From an uncultured Geobacter sp. (lineage in GTDB: Bacteria; Desulfobacterota; Desulfuromonadia; Geobacterales; Geobacteraceae), in NCBI GenBank assembly GCA_903925075.1, contig CAIYDQ010000151.1, forward strand, positions 1 through 53,269: a stretch of DNA of 53,269 nt, written 5' to 3'. Both the position numbers and the translations under genes were made by a program. How positions within the stretch are numbered: position 1 is the first letter of the stretch; the number at the start of each line of letters is the position of its first letter. This document shows positions 1 through 7,860 of the stretch, piece after piece. The notes beneath the pieces were generated by a model. It did no database searches and was not told the origin of the DNA. It saw nothing but the letters and a program-made list of their open reading frames with translations.

Positions 1-225
1 GGGGGCACTGCCGTTAAGTTAAGGATTGGGCGCATCAAAAAGCCCCCTCTCCCTTGATGGGAGAGGGCTCGGGAGAGGGTGAAAAGCCCGCGAAAGCTCT
101 CCCTCCCCCCAACCACTGGCCGTTAAGTTAAGGCCTTTGCCGAGGACTCCCCCTCCCGCAAGGGGAGGGGGAACTTTTCATAGTCGTGTTTCCTCAGCTT
201 AACGGCAGTGGTTCCGGCTGCCATC
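1..225. repeat. Intergenic C-tract/G-tract repeat cluster
   Basis: No gene is seen here. The stretch carries three copies of a short motif containing CCGTTAAGTTAAGG (near 11-24 and 119-133, and inverted near 195-210). Between them are hairpins built from C-tracts and G-tracts, such as CCCTCTCCC followed by GGGAGAGGG near 47-68. The same motif set recurs at about 13812, 22092, 25260 and 45001, so this is a dispersed non-coding repeat family. Confidence 0.6.
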
Positions 226-230
226 CTCCG

Positions 231-734
231 CTAACGCCGCTTTCGCACACTTGTCTCCTGGAAATACCTCGCCACCACCTTGGTGTGCATGCTGAAGCCC
301 AACTCCAGGGGGCGGTCGATCAGCAGCACTTCCTGGGTCTCGTCCGAGACGAACGGTTGCAACGCGCTCGCCGGCTGCGGCTCGGTCAGGCCGAACACGA
401 TCAGGGTGCCATCCAGCCCGTTCATCACCTCGTAGAGAGTCAGCTCGCCGTCGCCGAGATCGATGCCGGTTTCCTCGAAAAATTCCCGTTTTCCCCCTTC
501 CTGCCAGGACTCGCCGTAGTCCAGATAGCCCCCCGGAAGGGTGAGGGTTCCCTTCTGCGGTTCGATGTTCCTTCTGATCACCACCAGCCCGTCGTCGATC
601 GGCGCCAGCACGACCACGACCGGGATCGGGTTGAGATAGGATTTGTTGCCGCAGGCGCGGCACTCCCTTGGCCAGACTTCCCCGGCCGCGAATCGCTCTC
701 CGCAATAGGAACAATGTTCGTTTTTTCCGTGCAT
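231..734 (-). CDS. NUDIX hydrolase with N-terminal zinc ribbon
   Basis: A 167-residue NUDIX-superfamily pyrophosphohydrolase, probably acting on a nucleoside diphosphate-linked substrate; the exact substrate cannot be read from sequence. The N-terminus carries two Cys pairs (C8/C11 and C25/C28) that look like a small zinc ribbon. The NUDIX box is complete: G69, E75, R83-E84, E87-E88 and G90 fit the G-x5-E-x7-R-E-U-x-E-E-x-G-U pattern. It lies 43 bp downstream of the LysR gene on the same strand and could be co-transcribed with it. Length is normal for a single-domain NUDIX enzyme. The family call is secure; a link to the mycofactocin locus is only positional. Confidence 0.9.
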   Translation of the reverse strand: MHGKNEHCSYCGERFAAGEVWPRECRACGNKSYLNPIPVVVVLAPIDDGLVVIRRNIEPQKGTLTLPGGYLDYGESWQEGGKREFFEETGIDLGDGELTLYEVMNGLDGTLIVFGLTEPQPASALQPFVSDETQEVLLIDRPLELGFSMHTKVVARYFQETSVRKRR

Positions 735-777
735 GCCGCCGCCTTTATCCTGATGTTTGTATCGCTGCCAGCACGAC

Positions 778-1722
778 CTATGCCAAGGTGCGCGCGACCT
801 CCAGGACCAGCTTGCGAAACCATACGTGCTGCGGGTCCTTGTTGAAGCGCTCGTGCCAGTACTGGTAGACGAAGAACGGCGGCAAAGCCACCGGCACCTC
901 TACGATGGATATCAAGCCCGCTTCCACGAGCGGCATGACCACGCGTTTGGGCAGTATGGAGATCATCTCCGTGTGGGCTACCGTGTGAGCCGCCAGGGCG
1001 AAACTGGGAACGAAGACCTTGATGCGGCGCGATACGCCGTGCGCGGCCAGCGTCTCGTTGATCAGGCCGGGGTCGGGGCCGGTGATGTTCACCCAGACAT
1101 GATCGAGCTCGCCCAGCTTTTTCAGGGAGAGCGAGCGCTGCGCCACCGGATGACCGGCCGCGGCGATGCAGACGGTGGTCTCGTCCAATAACCTCTGTTG
1201 ATAGAGGCCGGAGTGGGTTTTCTTGAAGGCGGTCAGGATCAGGTGCGCGTCGCCGTTGATCACCGGGGAAAAATCCAGGCCTTCTCTGGCGGTCATGGTC
1301 GGGGCTATGGTCCAGACGGTAAGGCCCGGCGCTTCCTTGCAAATTCTGGAGACGATCTTGGGGAGCATGGTGGCCAGCTCGTAATCGAGGGCGATGATGC
1401 GAAAGTCGCCCTTTGCCGAAGCGGGATCGAACAGCGGCGGCACCACGATGTTCTGAATGTCGAACAGCACCTGCCGCAAGGCCATGTCTATGGCGGCGGC
1501 GCGCGGGCTCAATTCGTAGCCGTGCTCCAGCTTCACCAGCAAAGGATCGTTGAACATCGATCTCAGGCGCTGCAGCGCGCGGCTCATGCCGGGCTGGCTC
1601 AGGCCGGATTTCTCCGCCGCCCGCGAGACGTTGCGTTCGTCCAGCAAAGCCCGCAAGGTCACCAGCAGGTTCAGGTCCAAAGAGCGCAACTCGCTGACGA
1701 TTGACGGTGACTTGCTTTTCAT
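778..1722 (-). CDS. LysR-family transcriptional regulator
   Basis: A 314-residue LysR-type regulator. The N-terminal winged helix-turn-helix occupies about residues 15-75 (LDLNLLVTLRALLDERNVSR, then SQPGMSRALQRLR), and the rest is a substrate-binding-protein-like effector domain resembling NodD/NahR-type members. The ATG at 1722 was chosen because AAGGAA lies about 8 bases upstream; the frame stays open far upstream only as an antisense shadow of the dehydrogenase gene. It is divergent from the iron-type alcohol dehydrogenase, and the 153-bp gap contains a long dyad (1770-1804). The usual LysR layout suggests control of the dehydrogenase and of itself. Its effector is unknown. Confidence 0.92.
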   Translation of the reverse strand: MKSKSPSIVSELRSLDLNLLVTLRALLDERNVSRAAEKSGLSQPGMSRALQRLRSMFNDPLLVKLEHGYELSPRAAAIDMALRQVLFDIQNIVVPPLFDPASAKGDFRIIALDYELATMLPKIVSRICKEAPGLTVWTIAPTMTAREGLDFSPVINGDAHLILTAFKKTHSGLYQQRLLDETTVCIAAAGHPVAQRSLSLKKLGELDHVWVNITGPDPGLINETLAAHGVSRRIKVFVPSFALAAHTVAHTEMISILPKRVVMPLVEAGLISIVEVPVALPPFFVYQYWHERFNKDPQHVWFRKLVLEVARTLA

Positions 1723-1769
1723 TACGCTGTTCCTTGTTTTACGGGGGACTAATGCCTTGGACGCATACC

Positions 1770-1804
1770 GGTTATCCCAAAAATGCATTTCAGGCATGAT
1801 AACC
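1770..1804. promoter_or_regulatory. Candidate LysR operator (35-bp dyad)
   Basis: A perfect 7-bp inverted repeat, GGTTATC at 1770-1776 and GATAACC at 1798-1804, flanks a central 10-bp palindrome AAATGCATTT (1781-1790). It lies between the divergent LysR and alcohol dehydrogenase genes. Position and symmetry fit a LysR-type operator; this is inference, since no binding data are available. Confidence 0.5.
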
Positions 1805-1875
1805 TTTCTGTTACTTTGAGACAACGTTTTATTGTCTGCTGTGAATCTCTTTAACCCAAACCCGGAGGAACAGTC

Positions 1876-3090
1876 ATGGTCAACATGGAAAGAAAGCAAT
1901 TCCCGCTCTTGTATGTGCATCAGCATGCGCGGGGCATCGTCGGCTGGGGCGCCCACAAAGTGGCGGGGCAGGAGTGCCTGATGTACGGCATCAAGCACGC
2001 GCTGCTGGTGACCACCGGTCTGCAAGGGACCGGCATCGTCGACGAGGTCGAGGGGGTGCTGAAGCAGGCCGGCGTCGCGGTAACCATCTTCGACGGCGTC
2101 ACCTCGAATCCCAAGGACTACGAGGTAGCCGCCGGCACCAGGATGTATCTGGAAGCGGGCTGCGACGGCGTGGTGACGGTCGGCGGCGGCAGTGCCCACG
2201 ACGCCGGCAAGGGCATCCGCATCATGCTGACCAACAGCGGCGCCGACACCCGACTGCGCGATTTCGCTGCCGTGCTGGAGCCGCACTACACGACGCGGAT
2301 TCCCACCTACAAACCGGTCAATATCCCCCATGTGGCGATCAACACCACCTCCGGCACCGGCGCCGATTGCACCGCCTTCGCCATCATCAACGACGAGGAG
2401 CTGGTGTACAAGCTGATCCTGGTGGTGCCAGGGGTGGCGCCCAACGTCGGCATCAGCGAGCCGGCCTTCATGCGGCTGCAGCCGCCGCAATTGGTCGCCT
2501 GGACCGGCATGGACGCCTTTTGCCACGCCATCGAGCCGTTCATCGGCCGGCTCAACCTCCCCATTTCCCACGGCACCAGCCTGCGCGCCATCAAGCTCTT
2601 GAGCGAGAACCTGCGGCAGGGGTACGCCAATCCCAAGAACGACGTGGCGCTGGAAAACCTGATCTGGGCGCAGTTCATCGCCTCCATGTCCTACAACATG
2701 GGGGGCGGCATGGGGATGGTGCACGGCCTGGCGCACATGGTGTCGGTCATCAAGGGGCTGCATCACGGCTACGCCAACGCGCTCATGGTGCTGCCGGTGG
2801 AGAGGTTCAACTCCATCGCCTGTCCCGAGCGTTTCAAGGAGGTGGGCGAGGCCATGGGGCTGGACGTCCGACACCTGAGCCCGGTGCAGGCGACGGACAA
2901 GACCCTGGAAGAAATAGAGCGTCTGAGAAACGACGTCGGCATTCCCGCGGTCTCCCTGAGCGAGTTCGACTTCAGCGAGGCCGACATCGAGCATACCGTC
3001 AAGTGGGCCAGCAACGACCTCTCCATGGAAGCCAATCCCAGGGACATGAGTCCCGATCAGATAAGAACGATCCTGCGCAGTTGCATGTAG
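1876..3090 (+). CDS. Iron-type (group III) alcohol dehydrogenase, probably mycofactocin-linked
   Basis: A 404-residue iron-containing alcohol dehydrogenase. The nucleotide-binding loop VGGGSAHDAGKG is present, and the metal ligands align as D213 and H217 (MDAFCHAIE) with H283 and H297 (VHGLAH, HHGYANA), spaced as in FucO. CCGGAGGAACAGTC supplies the ribosome binding site before ATG 1876. It should interconvert a primary alcohol and an aldehyde; the substrate is unknown. Iron-type dehydrogenases with tightly bound NAD (nicotinoproteins) are known partners in mycofactocin clusters, and mftA begins 386 bp downstream. I therefore infer that electrons pass to mycofactocin rather than to free NAD. 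A hairpin follows the stop and mftA has its own promoter, so the gene is probably a separate transcription unit. Confidence 0.9.
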   Translation: MVNMERKQFPLLYVHQHARGIVGWGAHKVAGQECLMYGIKHALLVTTGLQGTGIVDEVEGVLKQAGVAVTIFDGVTSNPKDYEVAAGTRMYLEAGCDGVVTVGGGSAHDAGKGIRIMLTNSGADTRLRDFAAVLEPHYTTRIPTYKPVNIPHVAINTTSGTGADCTAFAIINDEELVYKLILVVPGVAPNVGISEPAFMRLQPPQLVAWTGMDAFCHAIEPFIGRLNLPISHGTSLRAIKLLSENLRQGYANPKNDVALENLIWAQFIASMSYNMGGGMGMVHGLAHMVSVIKGLHHGYANALMVLPVERFNSIACPERFKEVGEAMGLDVRHLSPVQATDKTLEEIERLRNDVGIPAVSLSEFDFSEADIEHTVKWASNDLSMEANPRDMSPDQIRTILRSCM

Positions 3091-3097
3091 ACCAACA

Positions 3098-3126
3098 GGG
3101 GACTGGCTCCGCAGGTGCCAGTCCCC
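3098..3126 (+). terminator. Strong hairpin after the alcohol dehydrogenase
   Basis: GGGGACTGGC (3098-3107) and GCCAGTCCCC (3117-3126) form a perfect 10-bp stem with a 9-base loop just after the dehydrogenase stop. No clear T-run follows, so it may be a weak terminator, an mRNA-stabilising hairpin or a small dispersed palindrome. Confidence 0.55.
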
Positions 3127-3174
3127 CTGCCTGCGCGGATTCAGATTCAACAGCGACCGTGGCAACATTGCGAC

Positions 3175-3203
3175 GTCGCGTTTCGTACCTCAACGCGACC
3201 TAC
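3175..3203 (-). repeat. Single REP hairpin (GTAG-headed)
   Basis: Read on the minus strand, this is GTAG followed by the palindrome arms GTCGCGTT and AAACGCGAC around an 8-base loop. It matches one arm of the larger paired elements at 13971, 22266 and 45254. The remaining sequence of the 3127-3400 gap shows no gene. Confidence 0.7.
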
Positions 3204-3400
3204 GGAAATGGGTGCCGGATGCGGACCGAGTTTCCGCTGTGGACAAATTACCCGTTGGGGAAAAACGCCACAACCGGCATTTTGAGCCAGTACTTTCTTT
3301 TCCCGCGAATCGCCCCTTTTCTCCACACATCATCGCAAGCCGCGCCGCCTCCCTCAAGGGCAAACCCGCCTGCAGAGGCCATAAATCGGCGTTTTATCGG

Positions 3401-3418
3401 TTGGCATCGCCGTTGCAT
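3401..3418 (+). promoter_or_regulatory. Sigma-54 (-24/-12) promoter of the mycofactocin operon
   Basis: TTGGCATCGCCGTTGCAT matches the sigma-54 consensus: GG at -24 and GC at -12 separated by exactly ten bases, with TTGCA at the -12 element. Transcription would begin near 3428, giving a leader of about 48 bases before mftA. Sigma-54 promoters need an ATP-driven enhancer-binding protein; none is encoded in the window. Confidence 0.75.
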
Positions 3419-3475
3419 AATGGGATGACAACAGTGAAGCATCCACGAGGATGCAAAAACAAAAAGGAGAAGCAA

Positions 3476-3583
3476 ATGGAAAACCAGATCGAAGCAGTTG
3501 AAGTTGGCACCGAAGAACCCTGCATCCTGGAAGAAATCAACGTCGAGGAACTGGCCATAGACGGCATCTGCGGGGTGTACTGA
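3476..3583 (+). CDS. mftA: Mycofactocin precursor peptide MftA
   Basis: A 35-residue ribosomal peptide ending IDGICGVY, against the family ending IDGMCGVY. In the characterised actinobacterial system the C-terminal Val-Tyr is decarboxylated and cross-linked by MftC, cut out by MftE and converted to the redox cofactor mycofactocin. The acidic leader (about residues 1-27, rich in Glu) is the expected part recognised by MftB. AAAAAGGAGAAGCAA gives a very strong ribosome binding site before ATG 3476, fitting a peptide made in excess. The core has Ile31 where many precursors have Met. It is immediately followed by mftB and mftC, which makes the assignment firm despite its size. Confidence 0.95.
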   Translation: MENQIEAVEVGTEEPCILEEINVEELAIDGICGVY

Positions 3584-3584
3584 G

Positions 3585-3833
3585 ATGGCGGCGGCAGGCA
3601 TAGCGCTGCATCCCGCCTGCCGCGTTCGGCGTGAAGGGTTCGGCCTCCTGTTTTACGATTTACGGGGGCCGCGCCTGCTTTTCGCCGAAACCGGCGACTT
3701 GATCCCGGTCGACTTTTTCGAGGCGCCGCGAGGGATGGACGAATTCCCGGACGGCGTCTCGGCTCGACAAAAAACGGTGTTGCAGAAGTTCGTCAAACAG
3801 CTTCTTGATAAAGGATTCCTCCGTGAGCAATAA
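3585..3833 (+). CDS. mftB: Mycofactocin peptide chaperone MftB (PqqD-like RRE)
   Basis: An 82-residue RiPP recognition element. The segment VRREGFGLLFYDLRG (about residues 14-28) is the typical start of the MftB/PqqD fold, and the C-terminal part is helical (SARQKTVLQKFVKQLLDKG). MftB binds the MftA leader and presents it to MftC. It begins one base after the mftA stop and its last codons overlap mftC, so the three are expected to be translated together. Length is within the small size range of stand-alone RREs. Confidence 0.92.
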   Translation: MAAAGIALHPACRVRREGFGLLFYDLRGPRLLFAETGDLIPVDFFEAPRGMDEFPDGVSARQKTVLQKFVKQLLDKGFLREQ

Positions 3834-4866
3834 ATACGTTGAGATGGGGCTGAGAGCCCCGGTAAATCTGACCTGGGAAGTCTCCCTGGCCTGCAACCTG
3901 CGCTGCACGACCTGCCTTTCCTCGTCTGGCGAGCCGGCGGCGGGCGAGTTGACCACGGCCGAGGCGCTCGACCTGGTGGAGCAGGTGCATCAGGCCCGGG
4001 TCTTCCAGATCAACTTCGGCGGCGGCGAGCCGTTCATGCGCCCGGACTTCGAGCAGATCCTGGACGCCTGCCATTCCCGGGGGATCATGACCTGCATCTC
4101 CACCAACGGCACGCTGATCGACGCCGAGCGGGTGGCGAGGCTCTCCAAGACCAAGCTGGTGGCGATCCAGGTGAGCCTGGACGGGGCGAGTCCCGCGACC
4201 TGCGACGCCGTCCGCGGCAAGGGCGTGTTCAACCGGGCGGTCGAGGCGGTCAAGCTCTTGGCCGCCTCCGAGATCCCGACCAGCATCAACACGGTGCTCA
4301 CCACCCAGAACGCCGGCGAAATACCGGCCATGTACGAGTTGGCCCGCTCCCTTTCCGTGTCGCTCAGGGTGAGCCGCTTCCGTCCTTCGGGCAGGGGCGC
4401 CGACAACTGGGAGCAGCTGCGCCCGACCCCGAGCCAACTGCTGGAGTTTTCCGACTGGCTGGCCAAAAGCGGCGACGTCAGGACCGGCGACAGCTTCTTC
4501 TCGCTTACCTCTCAGGAGCGCCAGGGGTTGGGACTGAACCTGTGCGGCGCCGCCAAGCTCACCTGCTGCGTCGGCCCCACCGGCAACATGTACCCTTGCG
4601 CCTTCCTGCAGACGGACCGCTTCTTCGCAGGGAGCCTGCGCGAGCGGAGCTTCCAGCAGATCTGGGACGACTCGGAGATCTACGATTCCTTCCGCAGCCT
4701 CCGGATCCACTCCTGCGAGGAGTGCACGCGCTTCGACCAGTGCCACGGCGGCTGCCCGGCGGTGGCCTGGCATCTGAAAAACGACATCAACGGCGGAGAC
4801 CCGGAGTGCCTGGAGCGCTGCGTGACCTCTATCGCGGACACGGCCAGGATCGCTGCCGCCGCCTGA
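3823..4866 (+). CDS. mftC: Mycofactocin maturase MftC (radical SAM/SPASM)
   Basis: A 347-residue radical S-adenosylmethionine enzyme. The SAM-cluster motif CNLRCTTC (C24, C28, C31) sits near the N-terminus, followed by the glycine-rich INFGGGEPF strand. The C-terminal SPASM domain holds C248/C249 and the cluster C298, C301, C307, C311 for auxiliary iron-sulfur clusters. It oxidatively decarboxylates the terminal Tyr of MftA and then forms a Val-Tyr carbon-carbon bond. GTG 3823 is preferred because AAAGGA lies seven bases upstream; it overlaps mftB by 11 bases. An in-frame TTG at 3805 is the alternative start. Confidence 0.95.
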   Translation: MSNKYVEMGLRAPVNLTWEVSLACNLRCTTCLSSSGEPAAGELTTAEALDLVEQVHQARVFQINFGGGEPFMRPDFEQILDACHSRGIMTCISTNGTLIDAERVARLSKTKLVAIQVSLDGASPATCDAVRGKGVFNRAVEAVKLLAASEIPTSINTVLTTQNAGEIPAMYELARSLSVSLRVSRFRPSGRGADNWEQLRPTPSQLLEFSDWLAKSGDVRTGDSFFSLTSQERQGLGLNLCGAAKLTCCVGPTGNMYPCAFLQTDRFFAGSLRERSFQQIWDDSEIYDSFRSLRIHSCEECTRFDQCHGGCPAVAWHLKNDINGGDPECLERCVTSIADTARIAAAA

Positions 4867-4894
4867 TAAAAAACTTAAAGCCAGGAGTTAGCCA

Positions 4895-6856
4895 ATGATG
4901 TTTCCGAACCTGTTTTCACCCTTAAAGATCGGCACGGTAGAGGTGAAGAACCGCATCTCGTTCCAGCCGCACCTGACCAACTTCGCGGTGAACTGCCTGC
5001 CCAGCGAACGCCAGATGTACTACTGGGGCGAGCGGGCCAAGGGTGGGGCCGGCCTCATCATCACCGAAGAGATGAGCGTGCATCCGACGGACATGGCCTA
5101 CGAGAAGCTGATCGACGTCTACCATGCCGAGGTGATCCCCGGCTTCAAGAAGATCACCGACTACGTGCACCAGTTCGACGCCAAGATCTTCGCGCAGTTG
5201 AACCACAACGGCCAGCAGTGCGACGGCGCCATCTCCAGGCTTCCGGTCTGGGCCCCCTCGCCCATGCCCGACGTGCTCTTTCGCGAGACCCCCAAGGAGA
5301 TGGAGCCGGAGGACATCGAGGAGGTGGCCCGCTACTTCGCCAAGAGCGCCATTCACGTGCGGGAAGGGGGCTTCGACGGCATCGAGCTGCAGTTCGGGCA
5401 TTCCAGCCTGTCGCGCCAGTTCCTCTCGCCGCTCACCAACTTCCGCACCGACGAGTACGGCGGCTGCCTGGAGAACCGCATGCGGGCGCCGCTCAAGTTC
5501 ATCGCCGCCGTGCGCCGCGCCATGGGGAACGACTTCACCATCGGCATCAGGATGTGCGCCGACGAGATGATCCCCGGCGGCCTCGACCTGGCGCAGGTCC
5601 AGGAGATCTGCGCGCGCTTCGAGGCGAGCGGCCTGATCGACTTCGTGGACCTCTCCATCGCCACCTTCTACAACCTCTACCTGGTGGAAGGCTCCATGCA
5701 CACTCCGCTCGGCTACACCATACCGCTTGCCGCCGGCATCCGGGAAAGGGTGAAGCTGCCGGTCTTCTGCACCGGCCGCGTCAACGATCCGGTGATGGCC
5801 GAAAAGGTGCTCGCCAACGGCCAGGCGGACATGATCGGCATGTGCCGGGCGCTCATCTGCGACCCCTTCCTCCCCAAGAAGGCCTTCGAGGGGAGGATGG
5901 ACGACATCCGCTACTGCGTGGCCGACAACCAGGGGTGCATCGGCCGCATGGGGGTGGGCAAGTCGCTGGGCTGCATCCAGAACCCGGCCGTCGGCCGCGA
6001 GAAGGAGTGGGGCGAGGGGAGCCTGCAAAAGGCGAGCGTCAAGAAGAAGGTCACGGTGGTCGGCGGCGGGCCCGGCGGGATGTGGGCCGCCAAGATGGCG
6101 GGACGCCGCGGGCATCAGGTGACCCTGCACGAGCGCAACGAGGCCCTGGGCGGGCAGGTGCTGACCGCCATGAAGGGAGCGGGGCGCGACGAGTTCGGCG
6201 TCATCGTCAGAAACGAGAAGACCCAGGTGGAGAAGGCCGGGGTCAGCGTGCGGCTGGGGAGCGAGTTGAACCGCGAGCAGGTGCTGGCCGGCCGCCCCGA
6301 CGTGGTGATCGTCGCCACCGGCAGTCAGCCCAAGTCCCACCCGGTGGGAGGGGCGGACGGTCCGGCGGTCTACAACGTCTGGGAGGTGCTGAACGGCAAG
6401 CCCGAACTGGGCGACAACGTCTGCGTGATCGACTACGACGGCCACCACCGCGCCTCGGCCACGGTCGAGTTCCTGGCCAACCAGGGGAAGAAGGTGCACG
6501 TGATCACCCCGAGCCTCTTCATCGGCGCCGAACTCGGCCCGACCCAGGACCTTTACCTGACCAGGCAGCGGCTGCTGCAAAAGGGGGTGACCCTCACCCC
6601 GGACATCGCGGTGATGGAGGTCGGCGGCGAGGCCGGCGCCAAGAAGGTCAAGGGGGTCAACGTCTATTCCAACGTCTGGAACGAGTGGGGTCCCTTCGAT
6701 TCGCTGGTGCTCGCCATGGGGCAGAAGGCCGACGACGATCTCTACCTGTCGCTCAAGGGGCAGGTCCCGGAGCTGTACCGGATCGGCGACAGCGTCGCTC
6801 CCCGCAAGGTGGACATGGCGATCTGGGAAGGGCACCGGGTCGGGAGGGAGATCTGA
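4895..6856 (+). CDS. OYE/2,4-dienoyl-CoA reductase-type flavoprotein of the mycofactocin cluster
   Basis: A 653-residue iron-sulfur flavoprotein. The N-terminal Old Yellow Enzyme barrel (about 1-335, FMN) carries QFLSPLTNFRTDEYGG and LENRMR. A [4Fe-4S] site links it to a C-terminal FAD/NAD(P) region with VVGGGPGGMWAA near residue 389 and the closing GD-x2-AP FAD motif. OYE-family oxidoreductases are recurrent members of mycofactocin clusters, so it may exchange electrons with the cofactor. Oddly, the cluster motif reads C341-V-A-D344-N-Q-G-C348 and C360: an Asp stands where dienoyl-CoA reductase has its second Cys. It lies 28 bases after mftC with a good binding site (CAGGAG) and overlaps ETF alpha by one base. 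Confidence 0.9.
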   Translation: MMFPNLFSPLKIGTVEVKNRISFQPHLTNFAVNCLPSERQMYYWGERAKGGAGLIITEEMSVHPTDMAYEKLIDVYHAEVIPGFKKITDYVHQFDAKIFAQLNHNGQQCDGAISRLPVWAPSPMPDVLFRETPKEMEPEDIEEVARYFAKSAIHVREGGFDGIELQFGHSSLSRQFLSPLTNFRTDEYGGCLENRMRAPLKFIAAVRRAMGNDFTIGIRMCADEMIPGGLDLAQVQEICARFEASGLIDFVDLSIATFYNLYLVEGSMHTPLGYTIPLAAGIRERVKLPVFCTGRVNDPVMAEKVLANGQADMIGMCRALICDPFLPKKAFEGRMDDIRYCVADNQGCIGRMGVGKSLGCIQNPAVGREKEWGEGSLQKASVKKKVTVVGGGPGGMWAAKMAGRRGHQVTLHERNEALGGQVLTAMKGAGRDEFGVIVRNEKTQVEKAGVSVRLGSELNREQVLAGRPDVVIVATGSQPKSHPVGGADGPAVYNVWEVLNGKPELGDNVCVIDYDGHHRASATVEFLANQGKKVHVITPSLFIGAELGPTQDLYLTRQRLLQKGVTLTPDIAVMEVGGEAGAKKVKGVNVYSNVWNEWGPFDSLVLAMGQKADDDLYLSLKGQVPELYRIGDSVAPRKVDMAIWEGHRVGREI

Positions 6857-7860
6857 TGGCGCTCCAAGGCAAGATCCTGGTCTTTGTCGATCTCCCGGAC
6901 GGGGAGCTTGACGAGACCGGCCGCGGGCTCCTTTCCTACGGGGGGCGCCTGGCCGGGATCGCGGGCCTTCCCTGGGAGGCGGTGGTCCCGGTAGCGCCCG
7001 GCGAGGAGGCGCGCACCGATTTCGCCCGCTTCGGCGCGCCGGCGGTGACCCAGCTCAACGAGGGCGCAGCACTCCTGGATGCGCCGGCGCACCTGGCGCA
7101 CGCCCTCTCTTCGCTGGCGAAAGAAGCCGGCGCAACCCTGCTGTTGCTCCCCCACAACGATCTGGGCGCGACGCTCGCCCCGATGGCGGCGGCCCGGCTG
7201 GGCGCGGCGCTTCTGACCGAGGTGGTCTCGGTGAAGAAGGGCGAGGGCGCGCTGGAACTCTCCCGACCGCTCCTCGGCCTTAGGCTTGCCGAGACCCGAA
7301 GCTGGGACGGCGCGGGTTCGCTGGTGATGACCGTTCCCGCCCGCTCCCTGAGCCAGGTGCTGCTGGCGACCGTGCGGCCGAGCGCGCCGGTCTTCTCCCG
7401 GTTCGCCGTCAAGGAGCCGTGCGCGGCCGATACGGCGCGGGTCACCGGGCGCATCCCGCCCGATCCGCAGACCGTCGACCTGAGCGACGCCGAGGTGATC
7501 TTCAGCGTCGGCAAGGGGTGCGATCCGGCGACCTTCGGCCAGTTGCAGGAACTTTGCCGCCTTTTGAACGTCTCCTGCGGGGTCACCCGTCCGGTATACG
7601 ACCTCGGCTGGACCGGCTTCGAGCGCATGGTGGGGCAGACCGGGCGCACCGTCACCCCGAGGCTCTACCTGGCGCTGGGCATTTCCGGCTCCATGCATCA
7701 CGTAGGCGGGATCAAGGACTCGCGCCGGATCGTTTCGGTGAACCTGGATCCGAAGGCGCCGATCTTTCCCAACTCCAACGAGGGGTACGTGGCCGATCTC
7801 AAGGAGATCCTGCCGCGCCTGATCGACCTGGCCAAAAACGCCCCGGGAGGTGCAGCATGA
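6856..7860 (+). CDS. etfA: Electron transfer flavoprotein alpha subunit
   Basis: A 334-residue ETF alpha subunit. The C-terminal FAD-binding signature is clear: GQTGRTVTPRLYLALGISGS, HHVGGIKDSRRIV and NLDPKAPIFPNSNEGYVADL. The N-terminal half is the weaker adenine-nucleotide-type domain. Its ATG overlaps the OYE stop (TGATG), and its end overlaps fixC (ATGA), so translation is coupled on both sides. ETF carries electrons between flavoprotein dehydrogenases and a membrane quinone reductase. The partner beta subunit is three genes downstream, which is an unusual split. Most likely partners here are the OYE-type protein or mycofactocin itself. Confidence 0.93.
   Translation: MALQGKILVFVDLPDGELDETGRGLLSYGGRLAGIAGLPWEAVVPVAPGEEARTDFARFGAPAVTQLNEGAALLDAPAHLAHALSSLAKEAGATLLLLPHNDLGATLAPMAAARLGAALLTEVVSVKKGEGALELSRPLLGLRLAETRSWDGAGSLVMTVPARSLSQVLLATVRPSAPVFSRFAVKEPCAADTARVTGRIPPDPQTVDLSDAEVIFSVGKGCDPATFGQLQELCRLLNVSCGVTRPVYDLGWTGFERMVGQTGRTVTPRLYLALGISGSMHHVGGIKDSRRIVSVNLDPKAPIFPNSNEGYVADLKEILPRLIDLAKNAPGGAA

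Noticed and set aside
1723-3168. Minus-strand extension of the LysR reading frame across the dehydrogenase gene
   Set aside because: It is antisense to a well-defined dehydrogenase; the LysR homology and a binding site place the start at 1722.
4922-6835. Long minus-strand frame opposite the OYE gene
   Set aside because: Open only because of high GC at third positions; no recognisable protein and the plus-strand gene is certain.
5218-6855. Arginine-rich plus-strand frame leading into ETF alpha
   Set aside because: It is a shifted-frame shadow of the OYE gene; ETF alpha starts at 6856 with an overlap.
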